Below, piece after piece: positions 52,799 through 63,187 of a stretch of 64,000 nucleotides of DNA. Below the pieces are notes generated by a model. The model had not been told where the DNA came from. It saw nothing but the letters and a program-made list of their open reading frames with translations, and did not search any database. Source of the stretch: Simmondsia chinensis. Its lineage: Eukaryota > Streptophyta > Magnoliopsida > Caryophyllales > Simmondsiaceae. Every line of letters begins with the position of its first letter. The first letter of the stretch is position 1. Position numbers and translations under genes: made by a program. Location: NCBI GenBank assembly GCA_018398585.1, contig JAGTTD010000008.1:1810501-1874500 (forward strand). The letters run 5' to 3'.

Positions 52799-53479
52799 CT
52801 AGCTAGATTCCAAGTTGAGCCCTAACTGGAGGTCCAAAGATTTACAACTTTGCTTTGTAACTTGTAACATGGAAGGCTTCATGGCCACGGGCCTCGCCTC
52901 GTTGAACGTACTCCCGTGCGTCAACGTGAACCCTTGATTCGACACCTTGGGCCCATGATCTCGACCCAACGAACTGAAACTTATCTGGGATTCTTCGTAA
53001 ACAGAAGAATCATGGGCGTAAAAAGAGGGGTCGTAGTACCAGATATTCGAGCCATGCTGGTTGAAGTTTTGATGATATCGGTAAGGTTGAAGGTAGTAAT
53101 TGAAGCTAGCCTTTTTGGCTTGAATTTGAAGTCTCTTTTTCTTCATTCTTTCCTTCTTGTGAGCGTTCTGGTGACCCCCTAACGCTTGTGAGTTAGCAAA
53201 TCTTTTGAGACAGTATTGGCACTCAAACTTCTTCTTCTTCTCCTCCACCTCAGCCATTGACGTCCCACCCGATCTCTCTCTATCCTTTTCGGAGGAGACA
53301 CTGTTTGATGAATTCGTGCTTTCTTCTCCTTCACTCTCTGTATTTCTCTGTGGATCGAGCTCAAACCCGAACAATTTAAGCTTCTTCTCTACACCAGGAT
53401 TAGATACATCACACCTGCTCGTTTCGTCTCGTGAGGACGAAACAAGCCTATGTGTATCCCTCTCCATCTTCTCAAACAT
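52799..53479 (-). CDS. Single C2H2 zinc-finger transcription factor with EAR motif, 226 aa
   Basis: Nuclear DNA-binding protein of the plant QALGGH class. The first ATG of the frame (53479, MFEKMERDTH) was chosen; a second Met four codons later could serve. Residues 33-41 KLKLFGFEL match the N-terminal motif of the GIS/ZFP5/ZFP6/ZFP8 group. One finger, FECQYCLKRFANSQALGGHQ: zinc ligands Cys87, Cys90, His103, His107, followed by a basic stretch (KKERMKKKR). The C-terminus LDLQLGLNL (215-223) is an EAR-type repression motif. Family members control trichomes, root hairs and hormone responses; which one this is cannot be told. Intronless, complete, with a TATA box at 53541-53550. Confidence 0.93.
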   Translation of the reverse strand: MFEKMERDTHRLVSSSRDETSRCDVSNPGVEKKLKLFGFELDPQRNTESEGEESTNSSNSVSSEKDRERSGGTSMAEVEEKKKKFECQYCLKRFANSQALGGHQNAHKKERMKKKRLQIQAKKASFNYYLQPYRYHQNFNQHGSNIWYYDPSFYAHDSSVYEESQISFSSLGRDHGPKVSNQGFTLTHGSTFNEARPVAMKPSMLQVTKQSCKSLDLQLGLNLESS

Positions 53480-53540
53480 GAGAAGCAAAAGAAATCAATG
53501 TGTATGTGCTAATGACCCAACTAGTCCTTGAGCCTCCTCC

Positions 53541-53550
53541 TTATATAAGC
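53541..53550 (-). promoter_or_regulatory. TATA box of the zinc-finger gene
   Basis: TATATAAG on the minus strand, about 70 bases upstream of the start codon, a normal distance for a short 5' UTR. Confidence 0.65.
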
Positions 53551-54002
53551 AAACTCCTATGCCACCTAAATACCGGTACGAGCCAAATACCAGTATTTTC
53601 CACTCACGTGTAGTCTCGGGTTCTGCCTTTGCGAGACACCAAATTTTATATCACAATTTTTTTTGCTAATTATAAAAAAGGGTCAAATTCGACTATTTTC
53701 ATTATCTTTACTGAATACAAGTACTTTCAAACAGAACAAAAATGACTATAAAAATGCGTTGCATCTCATGCAATAGGACTTATAATATTTATATAATATC
53801 ATAAGCAACATGAATAACGTACCAAGGGTCAATATGAAATAAAAATAATAATAATAAAGTCAGATAAGGGAGGCTCATGAAAAGAGTGAATTTTTATAAT
53901 ATATGTTACATAAAATATAAAGATACACCTCTAACTTTCACCATCATAGAGGATTCATTCATTTAATTAATGACCATATAGTAAACATCAAAGATATACA
54001 TA
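53551..54002. other. Upstream region of the zinc-finger gene
   Basis: AT-rich, with 'cactcacgtgtagtctcg' at about 53602 holding a CACGTG G-box. No gene seen. Confidence 0.4.
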
Positions 54003-54495
54003 TAATATATAGAGGGTGCCGTTTTTATAAGAGGGAGAGAGCGTAAGAGGGACACATTCTGACCCTCTATAGTAATAGACGATCAAAATTTGTTGAACAT
54101 TAAAAAAATAACAATTTACGGCCAAGATTTGTGGAGTATTGAAAAAAATAATAATTTTTCTTCATTATCCCTTCTTTTTTTCTGTCCAATGAAGGAGTAT
54201 AGGTCATAAATTATTATTTTTTTTAATGTTCAACAAATCCTGGCCGTCCATTACAATTGAAGGCCAGGATTCGCCCATCTCACGCTCCCTCCATTGTAAT
54301 GGACGGCCAAGATTTGTTGGATATAAAAAAAAATAATTTACGGCCAAGATTTGTAGAGTATTGAAAAAATAATAATAATAATTTTCATCCCTTACCTCTT
54401 CTTTCTTTTTGCCCTATAAAGGGATATGAACCGTAAATTATTATTTTTTTTTAATATTTAATAAATCTTGGCCGTTCATTACAATGGAGGGCCAT
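54003..54495. repeat. MITE (family M1) with two hairpin units
   Basis: Starts 'agagggtgccgtttttataa'. The foldback pair 'acggccaagatttgtggagt' / 'aacaaatcctggccgtccat' occurs twice (about 54060-54270 and 54290-54480), so the body is doubled relative to the copy at 3935. The right terminal repeat is lost. Confidence 0.6.
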
Positions 54496-54684
54496 GATAA
54501 ATATAAATATATATAACGAATTAATAGTGCTATTATATGGTATTAATTCGGGATTTATTACACTAATATTCGGTGTTTAAAGTAGTGAGAATGATATTAA
54601 ATTAATAAAAAAGACAAAAGTCAAAGAAAGATATGGGGATGTAATCGCCTGAAAGGTTCTTGGTTCCCAACAAATCTAGCACAT

Positions 54685-54870
54685 TAAATTTTTTTTTTAA
54701 TCGATAAGTAGACAGATAACTCTCAGTACAAAACGAAGTCCGAAAAAGTTCACAAGAGTAGAAAAAACAGGCATAAAAAACCTCAAACCATCTAAACCCA
54801 TACCACCACGCCAACGATCCTGTAGTTACAACAACATACCCCAAAAAGCCTAAATGCCGAAATCCACAGC
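54685..54870 (-). mobile_element. LINE 3' end fragment
   Basis: T run at 54689-54698 (poly-A on the minus strand), then 'cagtacaaaacgaagtccga'. Same style as 61803 and 42062. Confidence 0.4.
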
Positions 54871-55685
54871 AACTATTGAAACACAAAAAGTGAAATGGAT
54901 CACACTTTTACTAACTCATGAAAACACTGAGAATCAAATGAATGACATTTTTCTTGACATAATCCCCAAACGTGACACAAGTGTGAATGATCAGATAGAC
55001 TCTTGATGTATAAAAATATATAAAAATATTCAGGTAAATTATGCTTTAATATGAGATTTGGTGAAATTATTTTCCGATGTACAAAGTCTTGTTTTTGAAT
55101 TTTATAACCACTTGACTATAATGAAATAAAATGTTTTAGTCTAAACTTTTAGTGATTTTTTGACAGAATTTTATAAAAAGATGACAATATCGGATGCCTT
55201 GAAGAGGATAATGTACATGGGAAAGGCGACATCTATGCCAAGGGATAGTCTAAACTATCAATGGTTTTTCTATTTCAGGCGTGTCGTTTCCTTTTTGCTT
55301 GAAATTGATGTGTTAGTTTTGATTTTAGTTGCACTTTTTGGGCTTTGGGATTGAGTTCGTTTGGTTGACGAGTCTTTGGAGTTTTGCTGTCCTCTTTGGT
55401 TTTAGAGCGAGTTCCCCTTCTTTAGTCGTTGAGGTTACTTGATCTTATGGCTGTTCAGTTTGGTCGTTGTTTAGAAGTCTAGTGATTCTACAGTTTTTGG
55501 TCGTTCGTTGAAGTCTAGCAATCTTAAATATTTGTTGTTGATCTCTTTTTACGTGTTCATTTTTTGGTGAACCTTCCAGATTATCTCTTTTTTTTTTTTG
55601 AATTTTTTTGTCTTTCTACTTTGAGTTCTGCTCTCTTCGTTTGAGAGTCATTCTCTGTACCTGGATCCATGCAGTGTAAGTTTTA
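54871..55685. other. Intergenic, no gene seen
   Basis: Contains T/G-rich stretches (55270-55680, 'ttgggctttgggattgag') that may be old LINE 3' UTR on the plus strand. No coding sequence. Confidence 0.35.
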
Positions 55686-55900
55686 ACAACAACAACAAAA
55701 TCAGTGCCTTAAAGGCTCCCGCATAAGTAGAGTTTGGAAGGGGTGGAATGCACGCAGCCTTACCCCTTCAGGTGCTACCCTGAAAGAAGGCCGTGTCCGA
55801 GAACCCCCAACCTGAGAAGCACAAAAGCATAAAGCATAAAAAATATTTAAGCGTAAGAGCAGAAAAACAACAACACATAACAAGCATATAAAAAAAAAAG
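55686..55900 (-). mobile_element. RTE-type 3' end/tail copy
   Basis: Read on the plus strand: (AAC)n, 'ggctcccgcataagtagag', 'acgcagccttaccccttcag', 'gagaacccccaacctgagaa', then 'gcacaaaagcataaagcata', which resembles the 3' UTR of the RTE copy at 31090 and of the element at 8838. No 5S block. Confidence 0.65.
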
Positions 55901-56409
55901 AGAAAAGAAATTACTCCACTAACCAGCAGTTGATTTTGGAATAAAACGTTCTTTAATATAATAATCGATGTACCTCTTAATCACTCTAATTTATTAAATG
56001 TATTGATTTGAGCATACAATATATAATATAAAGTTAATAAATCATAATTTAACAACTATTTAATTATTGTCTTGCATATATATTATAATATATTGAAATG
56101 ATATCCTAAATTAGGCACGCAAAGTGTTTTTAATATAAATAATAATTCTTTATTTTTTTTCCTTGACCAACTAACAAGCCACTAGAGTCATATATTAAAT
56201 TAATTATTATAATCTACCACAAAAGATTATCATAGAATTAAAAAATATGTTATTTTATAATGCAAGTATACTCTCGCTGGTGCCTAGTCCCATCCACTAA
56301 GAGCTCCTAATCTTATAATCAAATTGCAGATTACAGTCACGTCATAATCACAATATTATAGCAACAGTTTTCACAAATACTGCATAATTGGTCGCAATAT
56401 TATGATAGG

Positions 56410-56603
56410 ATTTCGAAGTTAAGCATACTTTGACGAGAGTAGTAACAGGATGGGTGACCTCCTGGGAAGTCCTCACCCTCAGGTTGGGGACACTGGAAAA
56501 CAGCCTCTCTTCAGGTTAACACCCTGAAGGAGGAAGGCTGCGTATATCCCCCCCTCCCAGACCCTGGGTAGGCGGGAGCCCTTGAGGCACTGGGTATGTT
56601 CCT
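56410..56603 (+). mobile_element. 5S-rRNA-derived SINE, plus strand, with a 14-bp target duplication
   Basis: Starts inside 5S: 'tttcgaagttaagcatactt', 'gacgagagtagtaacaggat', 'gggtgacctcctgggaagtc', 'ctcaccctcaggttgggg', then 'ggctgcgtatatccccccct', 'gcgggagcccttgaggcact' and 'gggtatgtt'. Perfect duplication 'aatattatgatagg' at 56396-56409 and 56604-56617. 5'-truncated. Confidence 0.85.
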
Positions 56604-56668
56604 AATATTATGATAGGTTTTTAAGGAAAAATAGTTTATTTTTAAGATTTATCTCTGCAAAAGTTTAA

Positions 56669-56840
56669 GGCCGTGTTTAGTATTGTTGTTACGGTTCTTG
56701 AGAAACTGAAAATCATATTTTTATTTTACAGACAAGTTAAATAAAAAAGTTAAAAAAAGCACAAAAACAAAAAATCTTTCCAAAATGTAGTCTTTAGATT
56801 CAAAATAAAACAAATGCTACGAACAGAAAAGATATCAAGC
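56669..56840. repeat. MITE (family M3), degraded
   Basis: 'gtgtttagtattgttgttac' at the left and 'gaacagaaaagatatcaagc' at the right. It adjoins the SINE at 56841. Confidence 0.4.
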
Positions 56841-57062
56841 AACATTTTCAGTGCTTCAAGGGCTCTCGGCTAAGTAGGTTTTGAAGGGATGGATGTACGC
56901 AGCTTCCCCCTTTAGGTTAGCAGCCTGAAGGAAGGCTGTTTCCGAGAACTCCCAATATGAGGGGTGCAACACGAGGACTTCCTAGGAGGTCACCCATCTT
57001 GATACTACTCTCTACTAAGCACACTTCACTTCGGAGTTTTACTGGGATCTTATGCTACCCTT
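56841..57062 (-). mobile_element. 5S-rRNA-derived SINE
   Basis: Minus strand: 'aagatcccagtaaaactccg', 'aagtgaagtgtgcttagtag', 'gggtgacctcctaggaagtc', 'ctcgtgttgcacccctcata', then 'gctgcgtacatccatccctt' and 'gcccttgaagcactgaaaat'. Confidence 0.75.
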
Positions 57063-57287
57063 AAATAGCTATTGATTCGATTATTTTTCTTAGTTTTTAA
57101 TGCGTATGTATAGATTTTAAAACCCACAGGTAAATCTTCGTTCACATAACAATCAATTGGATATATAGCAACTTTTCTTTCAATAGTTAGAAAAAAAATC
57201 AAAATACAAAGCAGGTGTACCCGCAAAAATGAGATTTGAGTGTAGACGTAAAAAAATGCGCAGTAGCAAAGACCAATACAAAACTGA

Positions 57288-57698
57288 TAGGGGTGTAAAT
57301 AAGCGCAAGCCAGCTCGTCATAAAGCTCGAAAGGCTCGGCTCCACTCGAGTTCGTTTAGCTTATTAAGCCGAGCCTGAGAGCCTAGTAAAGCTCGAGCTC
57401 GTAATCTCGCGGGCCTAAACCTGCACAAACGAGCTTTTTTTAATATAATATTTTTGATTAAATATAACCAATGAAGCCATATTTGAGCCTAAATGAGCCG
57501 AGCACGAGCTTAAACGAGTCGAAATATTATAAGCTTAATTCGAACCCGTCGAGCTTAGATCGAGTCGAACAGAGCCGAGCCCGAGCTTTTGACGTGCTGA
57601 GCTCGAGCTTGAACTTTCCGAGCTCGAACTGAGCTTAATGTAAACAAGCCGAACCTTGAGCCTGGCAGGCTCGGGCTCAGCTCGGCTCACCCCTACTG
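57288..57698. repeat. G-repeat element (family GR), best preserved copy
   Basis: Inverted ends 'taggggtgtaaataagcgca' and 'gctcagctcggctcacccct'. The interior is dense in GAGCTCG/CGAGC words ('aaagctcgagctcgtaatct', 'gagtcgaacagagccgagcc'). No coding capacity. Confidence 0.65.
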
Positions 57699-58129
57699 AT
57701 GATTATGCACAATTAATTACATTATTACATGCCTTTATTTTAATTTAGTCGTGATTCTAGCCATGATTTGTTTATTAATAAGGTGCTGTAGAAATGCGAT
57801 TATTCAGCAAAAATATATGAAGCTTCTATGCAATAATCAAACCCAACCAAAGCACATCAAAAAGGACTCTTATTTATGTCTTTTCTTGACCATACTCTTC
57901 ACAATACATATACTCTTTGAACTGTCTCAAAATACTCGCATTAGATAAAATACTCAGAAATCGGTATCATACTTCAACGGTTCAAATTCGACCAAAATTT
58001 CAAAAAAAAATAAAATCATAGAAAGCAGTTCAGTATGATTTCTAAACCAATACCCTTGTCTGATTCTCATACTCGAGTCTGGATAATATAACTGTCCTAA
58101 AATATATCGTATCGAATAAGAATACTTAA
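57699..58129. other. Intergenic, no gene seen
   Basis: AT-rich sequence without recognisable genes. Confidence 0.35.
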
Positions 58130-58147
58130 CCGCTGATTTGAATACCC

Positions 58148-58374
58148 AACAGCAATAACAGACTCAGTGCCTCAAGGGCTTCCGCCTAAGTAGGGTAGGG
58201 GGGTAGGGGGTGGATATACGCAGCTTTACCCCTTCAGGGTGTCGCCCTGCCGAGAGGCTGTTTCCGAGGACCCCCCAACTTTGTAGGGTTGGCAACACGA
58301 GGACTTCACAGGAGGTCACTCATCCTGATACTACTCTCGCCCAAGTATGCTTAACTTCGGAGTTCTAATAGGAT
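58148..58374 (-). mobile_element. 5S-rRNA-derived SINE with an 18-bp target duplication
   Basis: Minus strand starts at 5S position about 30: 'ggatcctattagaactccga', 'agttaagcatacttgggcga', 'gagtagtatcaggatgagtg', 'acctcctgtgaagtcctcgt', then 'ggggggtcctcggaaacagc', 'gctgcgtatatccaccccc', 'cggaagcccttgaggcactg' and TTATTGCTGTTG. Duplication ccgctgatttgaataccc (58130-58147) / ccgctgatttgattaccc (58375-58392), one mismatch. Confidence 0.85.
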
Positions 58375-58489
58375 CCGCTGATTTGATTACCCGGATGCTC
58401 CAAATTCAACAGAAATGAAAGATATCACGAAAAACAGTCAATTCTAACTTCTGATCAAATACATGTGTTCTATTCTTATACCTTTTTTT

Positions 58490-58735
58490 AGGTAATTAGC
58501 GGCAAAACCGCACCAAAACAGGGAACTCGGCAAAACAAGCCCCTGGAAATCCCGAAACTGGGAGACTTACAGAACAGACCCAAAAGAAAAACCGGGAAAC
58601 AACAACAAGAAACAGGAGCAACCAACCCAAAAAGCAGAACAAACCACGACAACCAAAACAGGAGAAGGGGACAAAAAACAAAAGACAAAAAAATAAAAAA
58701 GACAGGACGACGGAAGAAGCTGAAGTAGAGCCACC
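58490..58735 (-). mobile_element. LINE 3' region fragment
   Basis: 'ggtaattagcggcaaaaccg' (plus) is the inverse of a LINE 3' end. 'aagcccctggaaatcccgaa' and 'gacgacggaagaagctgaag' match 51345-51565. Confidence 0.6.
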
Positions 58736-59349
58736 CTGCGAGTCTGGATAACATAGCTAGCTTGGAAAATCCACAGCCGGTGTCGAATCCAATACTATGC
58801 GAATGCTCCCACTTTCTTAGACAGTTGTTCACTTACGATTAGCTTTGATTGTATATGATTCATAATTGAAGCCACAACGACCCGAGACCATCTTCAACGC
58901 TAGGCCTGTATCTGTATCTGGCTTTGAGCGTGGTCTACATTTCAGACTTCAGGTTTTAGACTTCAGATTTTAATATTTTTTATTCTGCTATCCTCTTAAT
59001 AATTATTTTATAAAAAAAAAAAAAGCTTGGAAAAGAAGAGTAGGTTGCTAAACAGAGGAATATTAAGAAGTGGGCAATGACGTAAGCAAAATAATACAAT
59101 AAAATTATAATATAAGGTCTAAATTAAGATCTGAGCATATCTTCATAGAGCAGACAAACATATAATAAAATAAACAAAAGCATATATTAACAGGTGAATC
59201 AAGTGATCAACTAGTATTATTATATTTTATAACCCAAATCAGTTGTGTTGGACAGTTGTTATAGTTGGACCCCATCTTTGTTAGCTTTTTGGTACTTTTA
59301 AAATACAATTTTAGATCACGATAAATTTAACCGACATGATATCCGCATT
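58736..59349. other. Intergenic, no gene seen
   Basis: AT-rich. No coding sequence or clear repeat. Confidence 0.35.
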
Positions 59350-59620
59350 TTTTGCAAGCCCGAGAAAGTACAATGGAGGACCGAAGATAAACAAAAACTC
59401 AAAACACCCAGAACGGTAGACTGCTCACAACCAGACACTAAAACAAACGAACGTCTTTACAAGGACATGCTAAAGACACAAAAATTAAATACCAAAAAGA
59501 CAACGGAAATGAACTGCCTTAAAAAAACACACCCAATAAGGCCTACCCCAATGGTAAACAAAACGACCAGGCCAAGAAGGACCAAAACACTCGAAACAGA
59601 CCACAACAGGACAACGATGA
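59350..59620 (-). mobile_element. Probable LINE 3' region fragment
   Basis: C/A-rich on the plus strand ('gcaagcccgagaaagtacaa', 'aagacaacggaaatgaactg'), like the other minus-strand LINE 3' regions. No poly-A or duplication found. Confidence 0.35.
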
Positions 59621-60139
59621 TTTATCCGCATATTAAGCTCAAGTGGGATTCTATCGTAAAATCAATTGGTATTAGATGGAGCAACTCACTCATGATTCTT
59701 ATATGAGATTCTTACTAGACTTGCATATATAGTCCTTAATTTTGATTATTTTATTTTTTATAATTAATTAATTTTAATAATTAACTTAAGATCATATTGT
59801 ATTATTATTATTATTATATTTCCTCTAAGTTTATCACTCATTGGTGGACTCTCCTCCCTCCAATAGGTTTCCCATTTGAAATTCCCACTCCTTTTTTTAT
59901 TTTTTTCCTCCATTTTATAATAAGATAAGATTTATAATAAGAAAAATACCTTGTGTATGTAATTTAAGTATATAATATATGTGACCTACTATAATGGGAT
60001 TATAGAATATAGAGGGTGCGTGGGAGTACGGAAAAAGGCTCGGCTGAGTTTTGATGGTGATGAATCGACTGTGATTGAGCACATTCTAGTGATAGATTAA
60101 GGTATTGATCGACCTAACTTTCTGTTAGCCTGATTCCTA

Positions 60140-60365
60140 ACTTTTGCTTATTGGCTCTTTCCCCTATCCTATACCCATCCTCGCTAGTGGTGGTTGTAGT
60201 CATATAACACCTGTTAGTTTTTGTTTCTGACTTGTCCTTTAATCCCCTTTTTTGGTTCGATGTATTGCTTTTGTCTTTGTTTTGATCCCCGTTTTAATAT
60301 GGATTGACTCGGGTCTCGTTTATACGAGGTTTTCTATTTTGTACTGCGACTTTGTCACTAATTAT
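60140..60365 (+). mobile_element. LINE 3' end fragment
   Basis: 'ctattttgtactgcgacttt' and 'gtcactaattattgaga' at the 3' end, then a TA run in place of poly-A. Matches 48034 and 19560. Confidence 0.5.
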
Positions 60366-60477
60366 TGAGATATATATATATAGCTTTATATTTTTCTTTG
60401 ACTACATCTTGTGCGTAAAGTTTTGTACATTCTTTTTGTCTTAATCGTATTTCTTCTGCTATAAAAAATGGTTATTC

Positions 60478-60775
60478 ACACATCATAGGTTATTTTGTTT
60501 ACCATGTCAATTCAATTTATTTTTTATACTTTTAGTTATGTCGATTTAGTTTCATACAATTCATATTGTGCAATTTAATCCCAACTTAAAATTAATGTTA
60601 AGTTGGCAATGAATTTTTAATGGTGAGGGAGTCAACGGGTGGGTTGTATCAGTCACTTGCATCTGACATAACCGAACTGTTAAAAATTATGTTATAATTT
60701 AATTTTAGTTTCACTATTGAACTCAATTGATATAATTAAAAATAAAAAGACTAAATTGATAATAACCTATATTTG
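60478..60775. repeat. Foldback MITE (family F2)
   Basis: 'tacttttagttatgtcgatt' and 'gatataattaaaaataaaaa' are inverted arms. Confidence 0.55.
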
Positions 60776-60879
60776 TTCGCAACTTTAGCATTTCTTCTTT
60801 TTTTTTTTTTTTCCTTTTTTTGTATTCAAATTGCTTTCTGCCTACATCTGCGGTGATGTCATTAAGAAATTTTAGGGTT

Positions 60880-61250
60880 ATTTACGCCAATAATCTCTGT
60901 ACTTTATCCATTGTATCACTTTAGTTATGGTATTTTTAATTATGTCAATGTAGTCCTTGTATAATTCAAAATGTATGAATTTGGTCCTTAGAGAAAATTT
61001 TATGTTAAGTTTTTAATGAAATTTTTAATTTTTCAGCCACGAGTTGGGTTAAATTGAGTAAACGGATGAATTTTAATAAGTTACTTGCATCTAACATAAT
61101 TTTGCTATTTAAAATTACGTTCTTAATTTAAATTTGACCAAATGACTAAATTGACATATTTTTGAATTATATAAAGACTAGATTGACATAATTAAAAGTA
61201 TCAAGACTAAATCGATACAATGGACAAAGTACATGGACTTTTGGCATCGT
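60880..61250. repeat. Foldback MITE (family F2), best copy
   Basis: 'ttttaattatgtcaatgtag' against 'ctagattgacataattaaaa', and 'tgtactttatccattgtatc' against 'gatacaatggacaaagtaca'. Long near-perfect arms. Confidence 0.7.
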
Positions 61251-61625
61251 AATTCAAAATTTTATTATTATGACGCGTGGAATAAAAAATCCACCGAGAA
61301 AGACAACTCTGTAGTCAGTCATAACATGATTGATCGTTATAAAACCCGACATTTCTTGTACCTTCCATAGTAATTGTACAATGACTTTTTTTTCACGAGA
61401 AGATGTAAAAGCAACTTATCTTCTGTTAAAATGCCCAAGTTGTCTGCTATGGTCGTTTCAGCAGTTGTGCAATTTGGATTCGAGCAGCTAAATAAACCTT
61501 TTATTGAATCTTTTTGTGTGTATCATCGCAGTCAAGTAACCAATCTTACGACTACCAGCACTACACGAGATCCAAGCTAAAGAGTGCTTGGCCAAGAGTA
61601 AAAATGGCTTAATATAATACGACAA

Positions 61626-61654
61626 TGACACGACACGACACGACACGACACGAT
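61626..61654. repeat. ACACG pentanucleotide repeat
   Basis: Five consecutive 'gacac' units. Confidence 0.85.
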
Positions 61655-61802
61655 GAATAAAAAGGACTTCTTTTTTCTAATTCAAGTGAGGAAATGGATT
61701 TTGGAGGGTCAGTGGGTGGGTGGGTTAGTTGATTGATTGATCCCAACTCTTCTCATTTTTAAAATTCAACCGAGGCTAATAACAGTAGTTTACGGTCCCT
61801 TT

Positions 61803-61990
61803 TTTCGATAATTAGCGACAGAGTCGTGGTACAAAGCAGGTAATTCGAACAAGCGAGCCCTAAATTAACCTGTAAAAGAACGGGGATCAAAACAACAAAA
61901 CTAAACAAACAGGGACAAGCAAAAACAGGCACAACACAACGAGCCTCAAACATTGCTAGGAAAGATACCGAAACAGGACAAAACTAAAGA
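61803..61990 (-). mobile_element. LINE 3' end fragment
   Basis: 'ttttttcgataattagcgac' (plus) is the inverse of the LINE 3' terminus, followed by 'agagtcgtggtacaaagcag'. Confidence 0.55.
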
Positions 61991-62127
61991 GAGGAAAATA
62001 GGACAGCCAAGCCAGAAACCTATTAAATATTGTTATTTATAATCGGAGAATTAACGACATATGTATAATAAATTATAAATGCATATGTACATGTGTAATA
62101 CAAACGACCCATATATCATGTAACAAA

Positions 62128-62262
62128 AATAACAATAACAATAGCCGAGTGCCTCAAAAAAGCTCCCGTCAAGGTAGGGTCTAGAGAGAGTAAAATGTAG
62201 TCAGCCTTACTTCTACAGGGTGCTACCCTATAGAGATTATTTTCAAAGGGCCCCAACTCTAG
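62128..62262 (-). mobile_element. Tail-only SINE/RTE copy
   Basis: Plus strand: 'ataacaataacaatagccga', 'gtgcctcaaaaaagctcccg', 'agtcagccttacttctacag', 'ggtgctaccctatagagatt'. Diverged; no 5S block. Confidence 0.6.
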
Positions 62263-62309
62263 AAAGAAAAGAAAGAACAATATTTATAAAATCTAATTCG
62301 AACTAAATA

Positions 62310-62589
62310 TCAAAAGAATCAATTGCCCCAAAAGCTTAGGCTGATGGGTGAAGGCTTAGAATTGGTTTTATACTCTAACATTGCCCCCTCACGCAAATAC
62401 CCGTTTGAGCTTGAAGCATAAATTTGCACGGACCATCTTATGTCTTGTGCTTAAATTATATTAATATTGAAACTGGGGACCATTGGGATTCGAACTAGTG
62501 ATCTTTTAGTCAACAAGGCTCTGATAACCAACTATCCCAAAAGTTTAAGCTAATAGATAAAAGTTCATGAATAATTTTATACTATAACA
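62310..62589 (-). mobile_element. SMART/TRIM-like mini LTR element
   Basis: 5' LTR starts at 62589; 3' LTR 62380-62310. Interior with 'attaatattgaaactgggga' and 'acaaggctctgat' (plus). The priming-site/LTR junction has lost about a dozen bases compared with 44826. Confidence 0.65.
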
Positions 62590-63059
62590 TAAAACAATAC
62601 AAATGACCCACATACTATCTAATATTATAATATAAAAATAGATCATTAAGGTATTTTAAAATTAGTATAAATCCCTCAATTACCAAAATAATCTACCGAT
62701 TAAACTTATTTTGAACTCTTAAAATCCCGAGCCTCAACTTTGTCTCTATTCTTGTTCAGTCTATAGCACACTTCCGGACATTTCTTGCAAGAAAAATGTG
62801 TACCAAAATTGACCAAGATCACACTCATTATAAATAATATAAATCTAATAAATTAATAATATAATATAAAGTAATATTTTAAGGATCACTGTGGCCAAAT
62901 AAATTAAATAATAAATGAACACAAATACATGTTAATAGAATAATCTTCATCTATCCACACAGACTACTGTTCCCTGGAAAAGCATATTCATAATTTTTTT
63001 TTCTTTTTTGGTAAATTTTAGTCTTACATTTTAAAAATATTTGTTTCGTACATTAGTTA
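62590..63059. other. Intergenic, no gene seen
   Basis: AT-rich. No coding sequence. Confidence 0.35.
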
Positions 63060-63160
63060 CGCTTCAAGTCCAATGAGCATTTATGTGAAGCGATATATTA
63101 TAGTATAAAACTATTAATGTATCCTTATCCATCAGCTTAAACTTTAGGATAGTTGTTTCT
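63060..63160 (+). repeat. SMART/TRIM fragment
   Basis: 'cttcaagtccaatgagcatt' and 'ttatccatcagcttaaactt' match the interior end and LTR of the mini elements. Confidence 0.5.
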
Positions 63161-63187
63161 TATGTGTGATTTTTTAATACTGTACTA

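Noticed and set aside
53205..53531. Plus-strand frame of 108 codons over the zinc-finger gene
   Set aside because: Antisense shadow of the C2H2 gene.
2228..58374. Cassandra (5S-bearing TRIM) as the source of the 5S sequences
   Set aside because: The copies have no paired LTRs, priming site or polypurine tract, and they end in TTG-type repeats shared with RTE LINEs.
61374..61580. 68-codon frame whose start (VVSAVVQFGFEQLNKPF) faintly recalls the N-terminus of NBS-LRR proteins
   Set aside because: Too short, no following domain, and surrounded by repeats.
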